Source: Pseudomonas sp. R5-89-07
GTDB taxonomy: Bacteria > Pseudomonadota > Gammaproteobacteria > Pseudomonadales > Pseudomonadaceae
Assembly: GCF_003851685.1 (NCBI RefSeq)
Contig: NZ_CP027727.1
Span: 1,550,001 to 1,614,000, forward strand
Length of the DNA stretch: 64,000 nucleotides
Direction of reading: 5' to 3'
The position numbers were made by a program, and so were the translations under genes. Positions 1-7,767 of this stretch are shown one piece after another (the stretch's first letter is position 1; every line of letters begins with the position of its first letter). The notes beneath the pieces are model-generated. The model ran no database searches, was not told the origin of the DNA, and saw nothing but the letters and a program-made list of their open reading frames with translations.

Positions 1-1
1 T

Positions 2-343
2 ATGCTTCCACCTATGTTGCCCGTGAGCGTTGTGCCGGTCACATCGCAACTTGATCCGGTGCGCCAGAAGCCGGATATCCCGCCCGTGGTGCCGGTTCAA
101 CAGGGCTCCAACGAGAGCACCATCGACTTGAAAAAAGGCGATGCCGAGCAATCGACCTTTCTGTTGCGCGAAGAGCAGCGCCGCCAGCAGGAGCAGCAAA
201 GACGTCGGCGTGAAGCCGAGGACGATCCTGAGCAGCACCTGCCTATACCGGGTGATCTGCTCAACGCCGACAACACCGTCCCCGTGGCGCCGTTGATTGA
301 AGACGCGCCGCGCCAGGGCTTGTGGGTGGACATCGAGGTCTGA
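2..343 (+). CDS. Conserved hypothetical proline- and charge-rich protein
   Basis: 113 codons open from an ATG at the second base; an upstream start or ribosome site cannot be seen because the window begins here. The N-terminal third is rich in Pro and Val, followed by a very basic, Gln/Arg-rich stretch (about residues 55-75, RREEQRRQQEQQRRRRE-like) likely to be helical or disordered, and an acidic-proline tail ending QGLWVDIEV. There is no signal peptide or membrane segment. I do not recognise a domain; similar short proteins seem to occur across Pseudomonas. Function unknown. Confidence 0.6.
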   Translation: MLPPMLPVSVVPVTSQLDPVRQKPDIPPVVPVQQGSNESTIDLKKGDAEQSTFLLREEQRRQQEQQRRRREAEDDPEQHLPIPGDLLNADNTVPVAPLIEDAPRQGLWVDIEV

Positions 344-429
344 TCGTGCGATTTGTCAGCTCGCTGATTTGCCGTTGAGCGCAGCAGGCCGCATTATTGG
401 GGCATTCCCGCCAGAACGTAAACCAAGCC

Positions 430-591
430 ATGAGTGATGACGACAAGCTGATCGACCTGAATGCCGAACGCGCCAAGCGTGTGCATGACCTCAATGACAA
501 ACGCCTGAATGAAGTGCGCCAGGCCTTTGAGCAGGCGATGCCCCTGGGTAAGCCCAAGAAGAAAACCAAGAACAAACCGAAAAAACGTTGA
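430..591 (+). CDS. Small basic hypothetical protein
   Basis: 53 residues beginning MSDDDKLIDLNAERAKRVHDL. The N-terminal two thirds look like a charged amphipathic helix and the C-terminus is a lysine-rich tail (KPKKKTKNKPKKR), which would suit nucleic-acid or ribosome contact, but this is only composition. An earlier in-frame start at 397 is less likely because the added residues look like untranslated leader. No strong Shine-Dalgarno site precedes either start. Function unknown. Confidence 0.55.
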   Translation: MSDDDKLIDLNAERAKRVHDLNDKRLNEVRQAFEQAMPLGKPKKKTKNKPKKR

Positions 592-655
592 AGCCACTTG
601 CTTCAATTGATGCAGGTCAGTTATTGCCCTTCTTTACGCCCCGTCGCGGGCGACA

Positions 656-669
656 TTGATCCCCGTCAA
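656..669 (+). promoter_or_regulatory. ANR (FNR-type) box upstream of ccoM
   Basis: The sequence TTGATCCCCGTCAA matches the ANR/FNR consensus TTGAT-N4-ATCAA at 9 of 10 fixed positions. Its centre is near 662.5, so a class II promoter would start near 704, and TAACTT at 692-697 sits at the expected -10 place. The only gene downstream is the small ccoM frame at 735. This fits oxygen-limited induction of a cbb3 oxidase subunit. Confidence 0.75.
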
Positions 670-734
670 TTTTCCCATCCGCCTTCTCCGTTAACTTAGC
701 CCTATCGCAACAGGGCACGTGCAGGAGGCCGGTC

Positions 735-851
735 ATGTTTATCGATAATGTGGTATTTGCCGGAGTGCTGACCGTCAGCCTCATGGTGCTGTTTTTTGTA
801 GGGTTTGGGATTTTTATCTGGAAAGACGCAAACAAGCGTAAAAAACCCTAG
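735..851 (+). CDS. ccoM: cbb3-type cytochrome c oxidase small subunit CcoM
   Basis: 38 codons: MFIDNVVFAGVLTVSLMVLF..., one hydrophobic helix (about residues 6-28) and a short basic tail ending KRKKP. Length, single helix and composition match CcoM, the small subunit described from the cbb3 oxidase of Pseudomonas stutzeri, where it supports assembly and stability of the inner-membrane terminal oxidase. GGAGG at 724-728 is a ribosome site 6 bases before the ATG. The gene stands alone, away from any ccoNOPQ cluster, with an ANR box about 70 bp upstream. The family assignment is from memory of the CcoM sequence. It is easily missed because it is under 40 residues. Confidence 0.7.
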   Translation: MFIDNVVFAGVLTVSLMVLFFVGFGIFIWKDANKRKKP

Positions 852-887
852 GTTTTTCCGGGTTACATGGGCACGCAAGGCATTTTG

Positions 888-912
888 GGCGACTTCGGTC
901 GCCTTTTTTTTT
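888..912 (+). terminator. Rho-independent terminator after ccoM
   Basis: GGCGAC-TTCG-GTCGCC forms a perfect 6-bp stem with a stable UUCG tetraloop and is followed directly by nine T residues. It lies 36 bp after the ccoM stop codon. Confidence 0.85.
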
Positions 913-958
913 GGCTGCGATTTAACCAGTACCTGTTTCATGTCCGGCGGCTCCAGGC

Positions 959-995
959 AAAAAAAAGGTGCGGTCCTCGCGGACCGCACCTTTTT
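959..995. terminator. Bidirectional terminator downstream of pit
   Basis: A-run, then GGTGCGGTCC-TCGC-GGACCGCACC (10-bp perfect stem), then TTTTT. The A-run is the U-tract for the leftward transcript, so it ends the phosphate transporter mRNA 15 bp after its stop. It can also back up the ccoM terminator. Confidence 0.9.
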
Positions 996-1010
996 CGTGA
1001 CTGGCAGCTA

Positions 1011-2486
1011 TCAGCTGCCCAGGGCCTTGGACGCCAGCCAGAACAACCCGGCCGAGAGGGCTACGGTTGCCGGCAGGGTCAACACCCAAGCCATCAGGAT
1101 GGTCTTGACCGTGCCACCTTGCAGGCCGCTTTTATTCGCGACCATGGTACCGGCCACGCCAGAAGACAACACGTGGGTGGTGGACACCGGCAGGGCGAAG
1201 ATATTGGCAAAGCCGATCATGGTGGCGGTGGTGATTTGTGCCGACATGCCTTGGGCATAGGTCATGCCTTGCTTGCCGATCTTTTCACCAATGGTCAGTA
1301 CCACGCGTTTCCAGCCCACCATGGTACCCAGGCCCAGGGCCAGTGCAACCGCGAGAATCACCCAGAACGGCGCGTACTCGGTCGTGGCGGTCAGGTCTTT
1401 GCGCAGTTTGTCGAGGTCGGACTTCTCACGCGCATCCAAGCCAGGCAGCTTGCCGACTTTCTTCGCGGTATCGTCCAGGCAGAGCAGGTAGCGACGCACT
1501 TCAATGCGATGGTCGGCACTCAACGAGTGGTAGTCGGAAACGCCTTTGAGCGTTTCAACGAGCGCGTTGATGGTCGGCTCGGTCTGCTGCGGGTTGCACT
1601 GGAACTTGCCCGGCAGGTTGTCCTTCACGCTTTTGCCCAGTGCCAGGAACTCGCCGAGGGTGGCGTTGTTGCGCTGGTAGAACTGGCTCAAATGCACGGT
1701 GGCATCGCGAGTACGTTCGATCTGGTAGGTGGTGCTGCCCAGGTCGAGAACGAACTGCGCCGGCACGATACCAATCAGCACGAGCATGATCAGGCCGATG
1801 CCTTTCTGGCCATCGTTGGAGCCGTGCACGAAGCTCACGGCCATCGCGGAAATCACCAGGACCAGGCGGTTCCAGAACGGCGGGTGCTTCTTGTCGTCAA
1901 GCTTGCGGCGCTGGTCCGGAGTCTTGTGCATCTTCGACAGCGGACGCCACCACTTCAGGCCGATCAGCACCAGGGCTGCGACCAGGAAACCGGCCATCGG
2001 CGAGAACACCAGGGATGCACCGATATCGATCGCTTTCTGCCAGTTCACACCGTCAGCCAACGGAATATCGTTGATCAGGGCGTTGGCCAGGCCCACACCG
2101 AGGATCGAGCCGATCAGGGTGTGGGAGCTGGAGGCGGGAATACCGAAGTACCAGGTGCCCAGGTTCCAGGTGATTGCCGCCGCCAACAACGAGAAGACCA
2201 TCGCCAGACCATGGCCGGTGTTCACATTGATCAGCAACTCCACCGGCAGCAAGTGCACGATGGCGTAGGCGACACCCACACCACCGAGCAACACGCCGAG
2301 GAAGTTGAACACCCCGGAGAAGAACACGGCCAGGTGCGGCGGCATGGCTTTGGTATAGATGACTGTGGCCACCGCGTTAGCGGTGTCATGAAAGCCATTG
2401 ATGAACTCGAAGGCGAGGACAAAGGCGAGGGCGAGCAACAGGCTCACTAGAACCCAGGCATCCAGTCCGCTGAATAAATCGATCAT
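1011..2486 (-). CDS. pitA: Inorganic phosphate transporter, PitA family
   Basis: 491 residues, an inner-membrane metal-phosphate/proton symporter for low-affinity phosphate uptake. The family repeat is visible in both halves: GFHDTANAV at residues 31-39 and VHGSNDGQKG in the second half, plus SSSHTLIG and STTHVLSSGVAG loop motifs. About ten hydrophobic helices surround a long hydrophilic central region (roughly residues 240-370), normal for the bacterial PitA type. It is monocistronic between its own terminator and a 330-bp upstream gap. No Pho box is evident upstream, as expected for a constitutive Pit carrier. Confidence 0.9.
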   Translation of the reverse strand: MIDLFSGLDAWVLVSLLLALAFVLAFEFINGFHDTANAVATVIYTKAMPPHLAVFFSGVFNFLGVLLGGVGVAYAIVHLLPVELLINVNTGHGLAMVFSLLAAAITWNLGTWYFGIPASSSHTLIGSILGVGLANALINDIPLADGVNWQKAIDIGASLVFSPMAGFLVAALVLIGLKWWRPLSKMHKTPDQRRKLDDKKHPPFWNRLVLVISAMAVSFVHGSNDGQKGIGLIMLVLIGIVPAQFVLDLGSTTYQIERTRDATVHLSQFYQRNNATLGEFLALGKSVKDNLPGKFQCNPQQTEPTINALVETLKGVSDYHSLSADHRIEVRRYLLCLDDTAKKVGKLPGLDAREKSDLDKLRKDLTATTEYAPFWVILAVALALGLGTMVGWKRVVLTIGEKIGKQGMTYAQGMSAQITTATMIGFANIFALPVSTTHVLSSGVAGTMVANKSGLQGGTVKTILMAWVLTLPATVALSAGLFWLASKALGS

Positions 2487-2819
2487 GAAGGTTTTCTGAC
2501 CCGGTCGTAAGGGGGCGCGATTATGCCAGAAAACCTCAGTAATCGATGCATTAGCTGCTCATCGGTAAGAATCTACCTGGAAAAAAATCGCTTGAAACAG
2601 GCGCATCCCAAGGTTTTCGGGGCTTTGGCAAGTCTTTGATTTCTATGGTCAGGGCGCAAAAGGACGTGGTTTCGTCACAAAAAAGTCATGTGTGAAACAT
2701 TTGTATGAAATTTCGTTGGTAGTCGTAGGCGCCGACCAGTGGCCGCTTGGCTGCGCTGAACTGCGCCGGTGGTAGGCCGGCGCCGACAGCAAAACCCAGG
2801 AGGCTGGCTTCAAGAACAC
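2487..2819. other. Intergenic region upstream of pitA
   Basis: 333 bp that should hold the leftward pitA promoter. I see no clear protein-coding frame. A local repeat GGCGCCGAC occurs around 2728 and 2780 near the end of the next gene, possibly a remnant palindrome. No recognised operator or RNA is visible. Confidence 0.5.
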
Positions 2820-3020
2820 TCAGGGCTCTTCTGCTTTGAGTTCCTGCTCGATCTTCTGAATTTCCTGGGCGAAGGCCTGGTCCAGCAGACTGGCGCGCTT
2901 GCGCCATGGCTTACGTTCCGGCTCAGGCTGGGCGGCGTAGGTGGTGACTTCCCCGCCGTAAACGTCCTTGTAACGTTGCTCCTGGCGCTCAAGTTCCGCG
3001 CGCAGTTCATCTTTCGTCAC
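2820..3020 (-). CDS. Small conserved hypothetical protein
   Basis: 66 residues, [21 protein letters not shown]..., starting at GTG (3020) with AGG 8 bases upstream. It is highly charged and predicted mostly helical, with no membrane segment or cysteine motif. The C-terminus ([14 protein letters not shown]) looks like a short coiled coil. It stands alone. Function unknown; the GTG start and codon use agree with the neighbours, so it is probably real. Confidence 0.6.
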   Translation of the reverse strand: MTKDELRAELERQEQRYKDVYGGEVTTYAAQPEPERKPWRKRASLLDQAFAQEIQKIEQELKAEEP

Positions 3021-3534
3021 AGTTTTACCTAATTGAGTTGAGTTTAATCACGGTGCAACGTCATGCCAAAAAAGGCAGCCCCGGGTTGTACAACTTAGCG
3101 GCAAACATGACCCAACTTTGAAGTAGGGACCTGAGATCGCTTTTTCAATCCGATACTTTAAATCGACCCTGCACGCGGTTTGCGGTGCTGGGCGAGCTCT
3201 GATCCCAATAGGTAATTGGGCTGACCTCTGCACAGGCTGCATTATAGCGACGCATTTGAATAACGCTATCGGCATAAAGTTAAAAAGCTTCAACTTCATG
3301 TTCGAGTTTTGTTACATCACTTCCTGGGTATCGACTGAAAACATCCATCCATACGCAGCGAGCTTTTCTCTCGGCGGGCGCTGAGGCAGGCCTGGCGGTG
3401 GAAAATTGCGATAATCGCATGATCGTCCGATAATCGCCCAATGTCGCCGCCTCTGCCTTGTATATGTTTCCCCGTGCAGCTTGTAATGGCAGCCAACCCT
3501 TCTGTGGTTGAAAACAAGAAAAAGGATCCCTGAA
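3021..3534. other. Long leader and control region of pcaR
   Basis: 514 bp without a convincing gene; short frames on both strands lack ribosome sites and codon bias. It contains a tandem PcaR-type operator (3406-3439) and AAGGA about 10 bases before the pcaR start. The left half (3021-3300) is relatively AT-rich and may hold the promoter of the leftward gene at 2820. Confidence 0.5.
3406..3439. promoter_or_regulatory. Tandem PcaR operator in front of pcaR
   Basis: Two copies of the PcaR recognition element, TTGCGATAATCGCAT (3406-3420) and GTCCGATAATCGCCC (3425-3439), with centres 19 bp apart. They match the P. putida PcaR site around the core CGATAATCG. The spacing of about two helical turns equals that of the pair in front of pcaI. 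The position 96 bp before pcaR suggests autoregulation. Confidence 0.75.
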
Positions 3535-4377
3535 ATGAACGATCAATTGCGCAATTCCTTCGCGTCAGTGGCGCCGCCGATCGTGGCTTCACCGGCCAAG
3601 CGCATCCAGGCATTCACCGGTGATCCGGACTTCATGACCTCACTGGCCCGTGGCCTGGCCGTGGTGCAAGCGTTCCAGGAGCGCAAGCGTCACCTGACCA
3701 TCGCCCAGATCAGCCATCGCACCGAGATTCCCCGCGCCGCTGTGCGCCGTTGCGTGCACACGTTGATCAAGCTCGGTTACGCCACCACGGACGGGCGAAC
3801 CTACTCGCTGCTGCCCAAAGTGCTGACGCTTGGCCATGCCTATTTATCGTCCACACCCCTGGCTGTGTCGGCCCAGCCCTACCTGGACCGCATGAGCGAA
3901 CAGCTGCACGAAGCCTGCAATATGGCGACCCTCGAAGGCGACGACATTTTGTATATCGCCCGTTCCGCCACCACTCAGCGCCTGATTTCCGTGGACCTTT
4001 CCGTGGGTGGGCGCCTGCCGGCGTACTGCACCTCCATGGGCCGCATCCTGCTGGCCGCCCTCGACGATGCCTCGCTGCAGGATTACCTCGATCACGCCGA
4101 CCTGCAAACCAAGACCAGTCGCACCTTGACCACTCCCGAAGCCTTGTTCGAATGCCTGCAGCAAGTGCGTCAGCAGGGCTGGTGCATCGTCGACCAGGAA
4201 TTGGAGCAGGGCCTGCGTTCAATCGCCGTACCGGTGTACGACGCGTCCGGCCAGGTACTGGCCGCACTCAATGTCAGCACCCATGCCGGGCGGGTCAGTC
4301 GTAGCGAGTTGGAGCAGCGTTTCCTGCCGAGCATGCTCAGCGCCAGTCGCGAGCTGAGTACGCAACTGTTTGCCTAA
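3535..4377 (+). CDS. pcaR: beta-Ketoadipate pathway regulator PcaR (IclR family)
   Basis: 280 residues. IclR-type activator that uses beta-ketoadipate as inducer and switches on the pca genes. The N-terminal winged helix-turn-helix spans about residues 36-95 (TIAQISHRTEIPRAAVRRCVHTL) and the IclR effector domain follows (about 110-275). The sequence is close to P. putida PcaR throughout. I chose ATG 3535 because AGGA lies at the right distance; an upstream start at 3508 adds nine unrelated residues. Two PcaR boxes lie upstream. It is co-directional with pcaK and the rest of the regulon. Confidence 0.95.
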   Translation: MNDQLRNSFASVAPPIVASPAKRIQAFTGDPDFMTSLARGLAVVQAFQERKRHLTIAQISHRTEIPRAAVRRCVHTLIKLGYATTDGRTYSLLPKVLTLGHAYLSSTPLAVSAQPYLDRMSEQLHEACNMATLEGDDILYIARSATTQRLISVDLSVGGRLPAYCTSMGRILLAALDDASLQDYLDHADLQTKTSRTLTTPEALFECLQQVRQQGWCIVDQELEQGLRSIAVPVYDASGQVLAALNVSTHAGRVSRSELEQRFLPSMLSASRELSTQLFA

Positions 4378-4522
4378 GTGTTCGGTGACCGCACAGATCC
4401 CGGCTTGATCAATTGACGCTGTTTCCCCTGGCTTATTACTGTGCGGCAGCGCTGCAAGGCGCGCTCCAATAATAATGGCGACCCCCCGGTCGACCGCCCG
4501 CCATCGGTGTGGAATAAAAATA

Positions 4523-5863
4523 ATGAATCAACCATCTGTCGGTACCACTCTGGACGTTCAGTCCTTCATCAATGCCCAGCCCTTGTCACGTTATCAATGG
4601 CGCGTGGTGATCCTGTGTTTCCTGATTGTCTTCCTCGACGGCCTCGACACCGCCGCCATGGGCTTTATCGCACCCGCGCTGTCCCAGGACTGGGGCATTG
4701 ACCGCGCCAGCCTCGGCCCGGTGATGAGCGCCGCGTTGATCGGCATGGTGTTCGGCGCGCTGGGTTCCGGCCCGCTGGCCGACCGCTTCGGGCGCAAAGG
4801 CGTGCTGGTGGGCGCGGTGCTGGTGTTTGGTGGCTTCAGCCTGGCGTCGGCGTACAGCAGCAATGTCGACCAACTACTCGTGTTGCGTTTCCTGACGGGC
4901 CTGGGCCTGGGCGCCGGCATGCCCAACGCCACCACGCTGCTTTCCGAATACACCCCCGAGCGGCACAAGTCGTTGCTGGTGACCAGCATGTTCTGCGGCT
5001 TCAACCTGGGCATGGCTGGCGGCGGGTTTATCTCGGCCAAGTTGATCCCGGCCTTCGGCTGGCACAGCCTGTTGCTGATCGGTGGCATCCTGCCGTTGAT
5101 CCTGGCCGTCGTGCTGCTGGTGTGGCTGCCGGAATCGGCGCGTTACCTGGTGGTGCGCAACCGTGGCACTGACAAGGTGCGCAAAACCCTGTCACCGATC
5201 GAGCCAAGCATTGTTGCCCAGGCCGCTGCCTTCAGCGTGCCCGAGCAAAAGACCGTCAAGGCGCGCAACGTATTTGCGGTGATTTTCTCCGGCACCTACA
5301 GCGCCGGCACGCTGCTGCTGTGGCTCACTTACTTCATGGGTCTGGTGATTGTGTATCTGCTCACCAGCTGGCTGCCGACCCTGATGCGCGACAGCGGCGC
5401 CAGCATGGAACAGGCCGCGTTTATCGGTGCCTTGTTCCAGTTTGGCGGCGTATTGAGCGCCGTGGGCGTGGGCTGGGCGATGGACCGGTTCAACCCGCAC
5501 AAGGTCATCGGCAGCTTCTATCTGCTGGCCGGGGTGTTTGCCTACGCGGTTGGGCAGAGCCTGGGCAACATCACTGTATTGGCGACCCTGGTGCTGATTG
5601 CCGGGATGTGCGTCAACGGGGCGCAATCGGCAATGCCTTCCCTGGCGGCGCGTTTCTACCCAACCCAGGGCCGCGCCACCGGCGTTTCATGGATGCTCGG
5701 CATTGGTCGTTTCGGCGCCATTCTAGGGGCGTGGATGGGCGCTACCTTGCTGGGCCTGGGCTGGAACTTTGAACAAGTGCTGACAGCGCTGGTGATTCCA
5801 GCCGCACTCGCCACCGCTGCTGTGGTGATCAAAGGCATGGTCAGCCACGCCGACGCCACCTGA
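4523..5863 (+). CDS. pcaK: 4-Hydroxybenzoate/protocatechuate transporter PcaK (MFS)
   Basis: 446 residues, aromatic acid:H+ symporter (AAHS) family. Twelve hydrophobic segments are visible; the family signature DGLDTAAMGF lies in helix 1 and the MFS loop motif GPLADRFGRKG follows helix 2. In P. putida PcaK imports 4-hydroxybenzoate and protocatechuate and supports chemotaxis to them. The start at 4523 gives the usual family length (P. putida PcaK has 448 residues). It lies 145 bp after pcaR with no PcaR box in the gap, and is followed by a REPIN that separates it from pcaIJF. Confidence 0.93.
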   Translation: MNQPSVGTTLDVQSFINAQPLSRYQWRVVILCFLIVFLDGLDTAAMGFIAPALSQDWGIDRASLGPVMSAALIGMVFGALGSGPLADRFGRKGVLVGAVLVFGGFSLASAYSSNVDQLLVLRFLTGLGLGAGMPNATTLLSEYTPERHKSLLVTSMFCGFNLGMAGGGFISAKLIPAFGWHSLLLIGGILPLILAVVLLVWLPESARYLVVRNRGTDKVRKTLSPIEPSIVAQAAAFSVPEQKTVKARNVFAVIFSGTYSAGTLLLWLTYFMGLVIVYLLTSWLPTLMRDSGASMEQAAFIGALFQFGGVLSAVGVGWAMDRFNPHKVIGSFYLLAGVFAYAVGQSLGNITVLATLVLIAGMCVNGAQSAMPSLAARFYPTQGRATGVSWMLGIGRFGAILGAWMGATLLGLGWNFEQVLTALVIPAALATAAVVIKGMVSHADAT

Positions 5864-5880
5864 CCTCTGCACGGCCAAAA

Positions 5881-5970
5881 ATGTGAGAGGGGGCTTGCCC
5901 CCGATAGCGGTGGGTCAGTTGAGTAATTTGTGACTGATATACCGCCATCGGGGCAAGCCCCCTCCCACAT
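5881..5970. repeat. REPIN (inverted pair of REP palindromes)
   Basis: Left arm reads ATGTGAGAGGGGGCTTGCCC and the right arm is its near inverse ending CCCCCTCCCACAT, about 90 bp in all, with a variable centre. The left arm carries A for G in the usual GTGGGAG. It lies 17 bp after pcaK and ahead of the pcaI promoter. Confidence 0.9.
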
Positions 5971-6011
5971 TTGAATTGTATTCGCTTAGAAGGTTAGGTA
6001 CGCAACAATCC

Positions 6012-6046
6012 GTTCGATAATCGAACGCTGAGTCGATTATCGGATT
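6012..6046. promoter_or_regulatory. Tandem PcaR operator in front of pcaIJF-HG
   Basis: GTTCGATAATCGAAC at 6012-6026 is a perfect palindrome and equals the P. putida PcaR consensus except at one or two end bases. A second copy in inverted orientation (ATCCGATAATCGACT read on the minus strand, 6031-6045) follows with centres about 19 bp apart. In P. putida such a pair covers the -35 and -10 regions of the pcaIJ promoter. The pcaI start is about 85 bp downstream. Confidence 0.85.
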
Positions 6047-6130
6047 GTTCGGCCCATTTCCCCAGCTTAACCTTCAAGCACTTCGGCGCCACCTCCGCGC
6101 CTTTTCGATCAACATCGGGAGCTCAACCCC

Positions 6131-6988
6131 ATGGCGGAAATTCTCACCCTGCGTGATGCGGTCAAGCGCTTCGTGAACGACGGCGATACCGTCGCCCTCG
6201 AAGGCTTTACTCACCTGATCCCTACGGCCGCAGGTCATGAAATCATTCGTCAGGGCAAGAAAGACCTGACGCTGGTGCGCATGACGCCTGACCTGATCTA
6301 CGACCAGTTGATCGGTGCCGGCTGTGCGCGCAAGTTGATTTTCTCCTGGGGCGGCAACCCTGGCGTGGGCTCCTTGCATCGCCTGCGCGACGCCGTGGAA
6401 AAACACTGGCCGCAGCCGCTGGAGATCGAAGAACACAGCCATGCCGACCTGGCCAATGCCTACGTCGCCGGCGCCTCTGGCCTGCCGTTTGCGGTGCTGC
6501 GTGCCTACGCCGGTTCCGACTTGCCCAAGGTCAACCCGCTGATCAAGACCGTCACCTGCCCGTTCACGGGTGAGGTGTTGGCAGCCGTACCGTCGGTACG
6601 CCCGGATGTCACGGTGATCCATGCGCAGAAGGCCGACCGCAAGGGCAACGTGCTGCTCTGGGGCATTCTCGGGGTGCAGAAGGAGGCGGCCCTGGCGGCT
6701 CAGCGCTGCATCGTCACCGTCGAGGAAATCGTCGATGACCTGAAGGCGCCCATGAACAGTTGTGTGCTGCCGACCTGGGCCTTGACTGCAGTGTGCCATG
6801 TGCCCGGTGGTGCGCACCCGTCCTACGCCCATGGCTATAACGAACGTGACAACCGTTTCTACCAGGCGTGGGACCCAATCGCCCGCGACCGTGAGACGTT
6901 TACCGCCTGGATCGACGAATACATCCATGGCACCGCCGACTTCCGTGAATTCCAGGCCAAGCTGGCCGCCGCGCAGGAGGCCAAGTAA
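6131..6988 (+). CDS. pcaI: 3-Oxoadipate CoA-transferase subunit A
   Basis: 285 residues, alpha subunit of succinyl-CoA:3-oxoadipate CoA-transferase, which makes 3-oxoadipyl-CoA. It belongs to family I CoA-transferases. It is clearly longer than the 231-residue PcaI of P. putida and closer in size to CatI of Pseudomonas knackmussii B13 and the glutaconate CoA-transferase A type. The catalytic Glu is on subunit B. First gene of a tight operon behind two PcaR boxes; its stop TAA shares a base with the pcaJ ATG. A catIJ name would be equally defensible, but the PcaR boxes and neighbours favour pca. Confidence 0.92.
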   Translation: MAEILTLRDAVKRFVNDGDTVALEGFTHLIPTAAGHEIIRQGKKDLTLVRMTPDLIYDQLIGAGCARKLIFSWGGNPGVGSLHRLRDAVEKHWPQPLEIEEHSHADLANAYVAGASGLPFAVLRAYAGSDLPKVNPLIKTVTCPFTGEVLAAVPSVRPDVTVIHAQKADRKGNVLLWGILGVQKEAALAAQRCIVTVEEIVDDLKAPMNSCVLPTWALTAVCHVPGGAHPSYAHGYNERDNRFYQAWDPIARDRETFTAWIDEYIHGTADFREFQAKLAAAQEAK

Positions 6989-7767
6989 TGGCTTACTCCA
7001 CCAATGAAATGATGACCGTCGCCGCCGCGCGCCGCCTCAAGAATGGCTCGGTGTGCTTCGTCGGCATCGGCCTGCCGTCCAAGGCGGCCAACCTGGCGCG
7101 CCTGACCTCGTCGCCTGACGTGGTGCTGATCTACGAGTCCGGCCCGATTGGCGCCAAGCCATCGGTGCTGCCGCTGTCCATTGGTGACGGTGAGTTGGCG
7201 GAAACCGCCGATACCGTGGTGCCCACCGGCGAGATCTTCCGTTACTGGCTGCAAGGTGGACGCATCGACGTCGGCTTTCTCGGCGCGGCGCAAGTGGACC
7301 GCTTCGGCAACATCAACACCACCGTGGTCGGCGACTATCACCAGCCCAAGGTACGTTTGCCGGGTGCCGGCGGCGCGCCGGAGATCGCAGGGTCCGCCAA
7401 GAGCGTGTTGATCATCCTTAAACAGTCGTCCCGTTCGTTTGTCGACAAGCTGGATTTCATCACCTCGGTCGGCCACGGCGAAGGCGGCGATTCGCGTAAG
7501 CGCCTGGGTCTGCCGGGCGCCGGTCCCGTCGGCATCATCACCGACCTGTGCATCATGGAGCCGGAGGAGGGCACCCATGAGTTCGTGGTCACCGCGTTGC
7601 ACCCCGGCGTGACCCGTGAGCAGGTAATAGCGGCGACCGGTTGGGCAATCCGCTTTGCCGACCAGGTCGAGATCACCGCCGAACCGACCGAGGTTGAGCT
7701 CAACGCCCTGCGTGACCTTGAGGCACGCACCGCAGCCGCCCACGGCCAAGCACCCGGAGAAGCCTGA
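6988..7767 (+). CDS. pcaJ: 3-Oxoadipate CoA-transferase subunit B
   Basis: 259 residues, beta subunit partner of PcaI. The motif YESGPIGAKP places the active-site glutamate, which forms the glutamyl-CoA thioester, at residue 50. The length is again of the long CatJ type (259 residues in strain B13) and not the 213 of P. putida PcaJ. Translationally coupled on both sides: the ATG overlaps the pcaI stop and the TGA overlaps the pcaF start. Confidence 0.92.
   Translation: MAYSTNEMMTVAAARRLKNGSVCFVGIGLPSKAANLARLTSSPDVVLIYESGPIGAKPSVLPLSIGDGELAETADTVVPTGEIFRYWLQGGRIDVGFLGAAQVDRFGNINTTVVGDYHQPKVRLPGAGGAPEIAGSAKSVLIILKQSSRSFVDKLDFITSVGHGEGGDSRKRLGLPGAGPVGIITDLCIMEPEEGTHEFVVTALHPGVTREQVIAATGWAIRFADQVEITAEPTEVELNALRDLEARTAAAHGQAPGEA

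Noticed and set aside
867..2450. 527-codon open frame on the plus strand opposite pitA
   Set aside because: Gln/His/Arg-rich translation typical of antisense frames in high-GC genes; no ribosome site; pitA on the other strand is a clear family member.
3048..3613. Minus-strand frames of 83-98 codons before pcaR
   Set aside because: No ribosome sites or codon bias, and they overlap the PcaR operator region.
4413..4440. TTGACG with TATTAC as a pcaK promoter
   Set aside because: Spacer of only 15 bp and no PcaR box; too weak to list as a feature.
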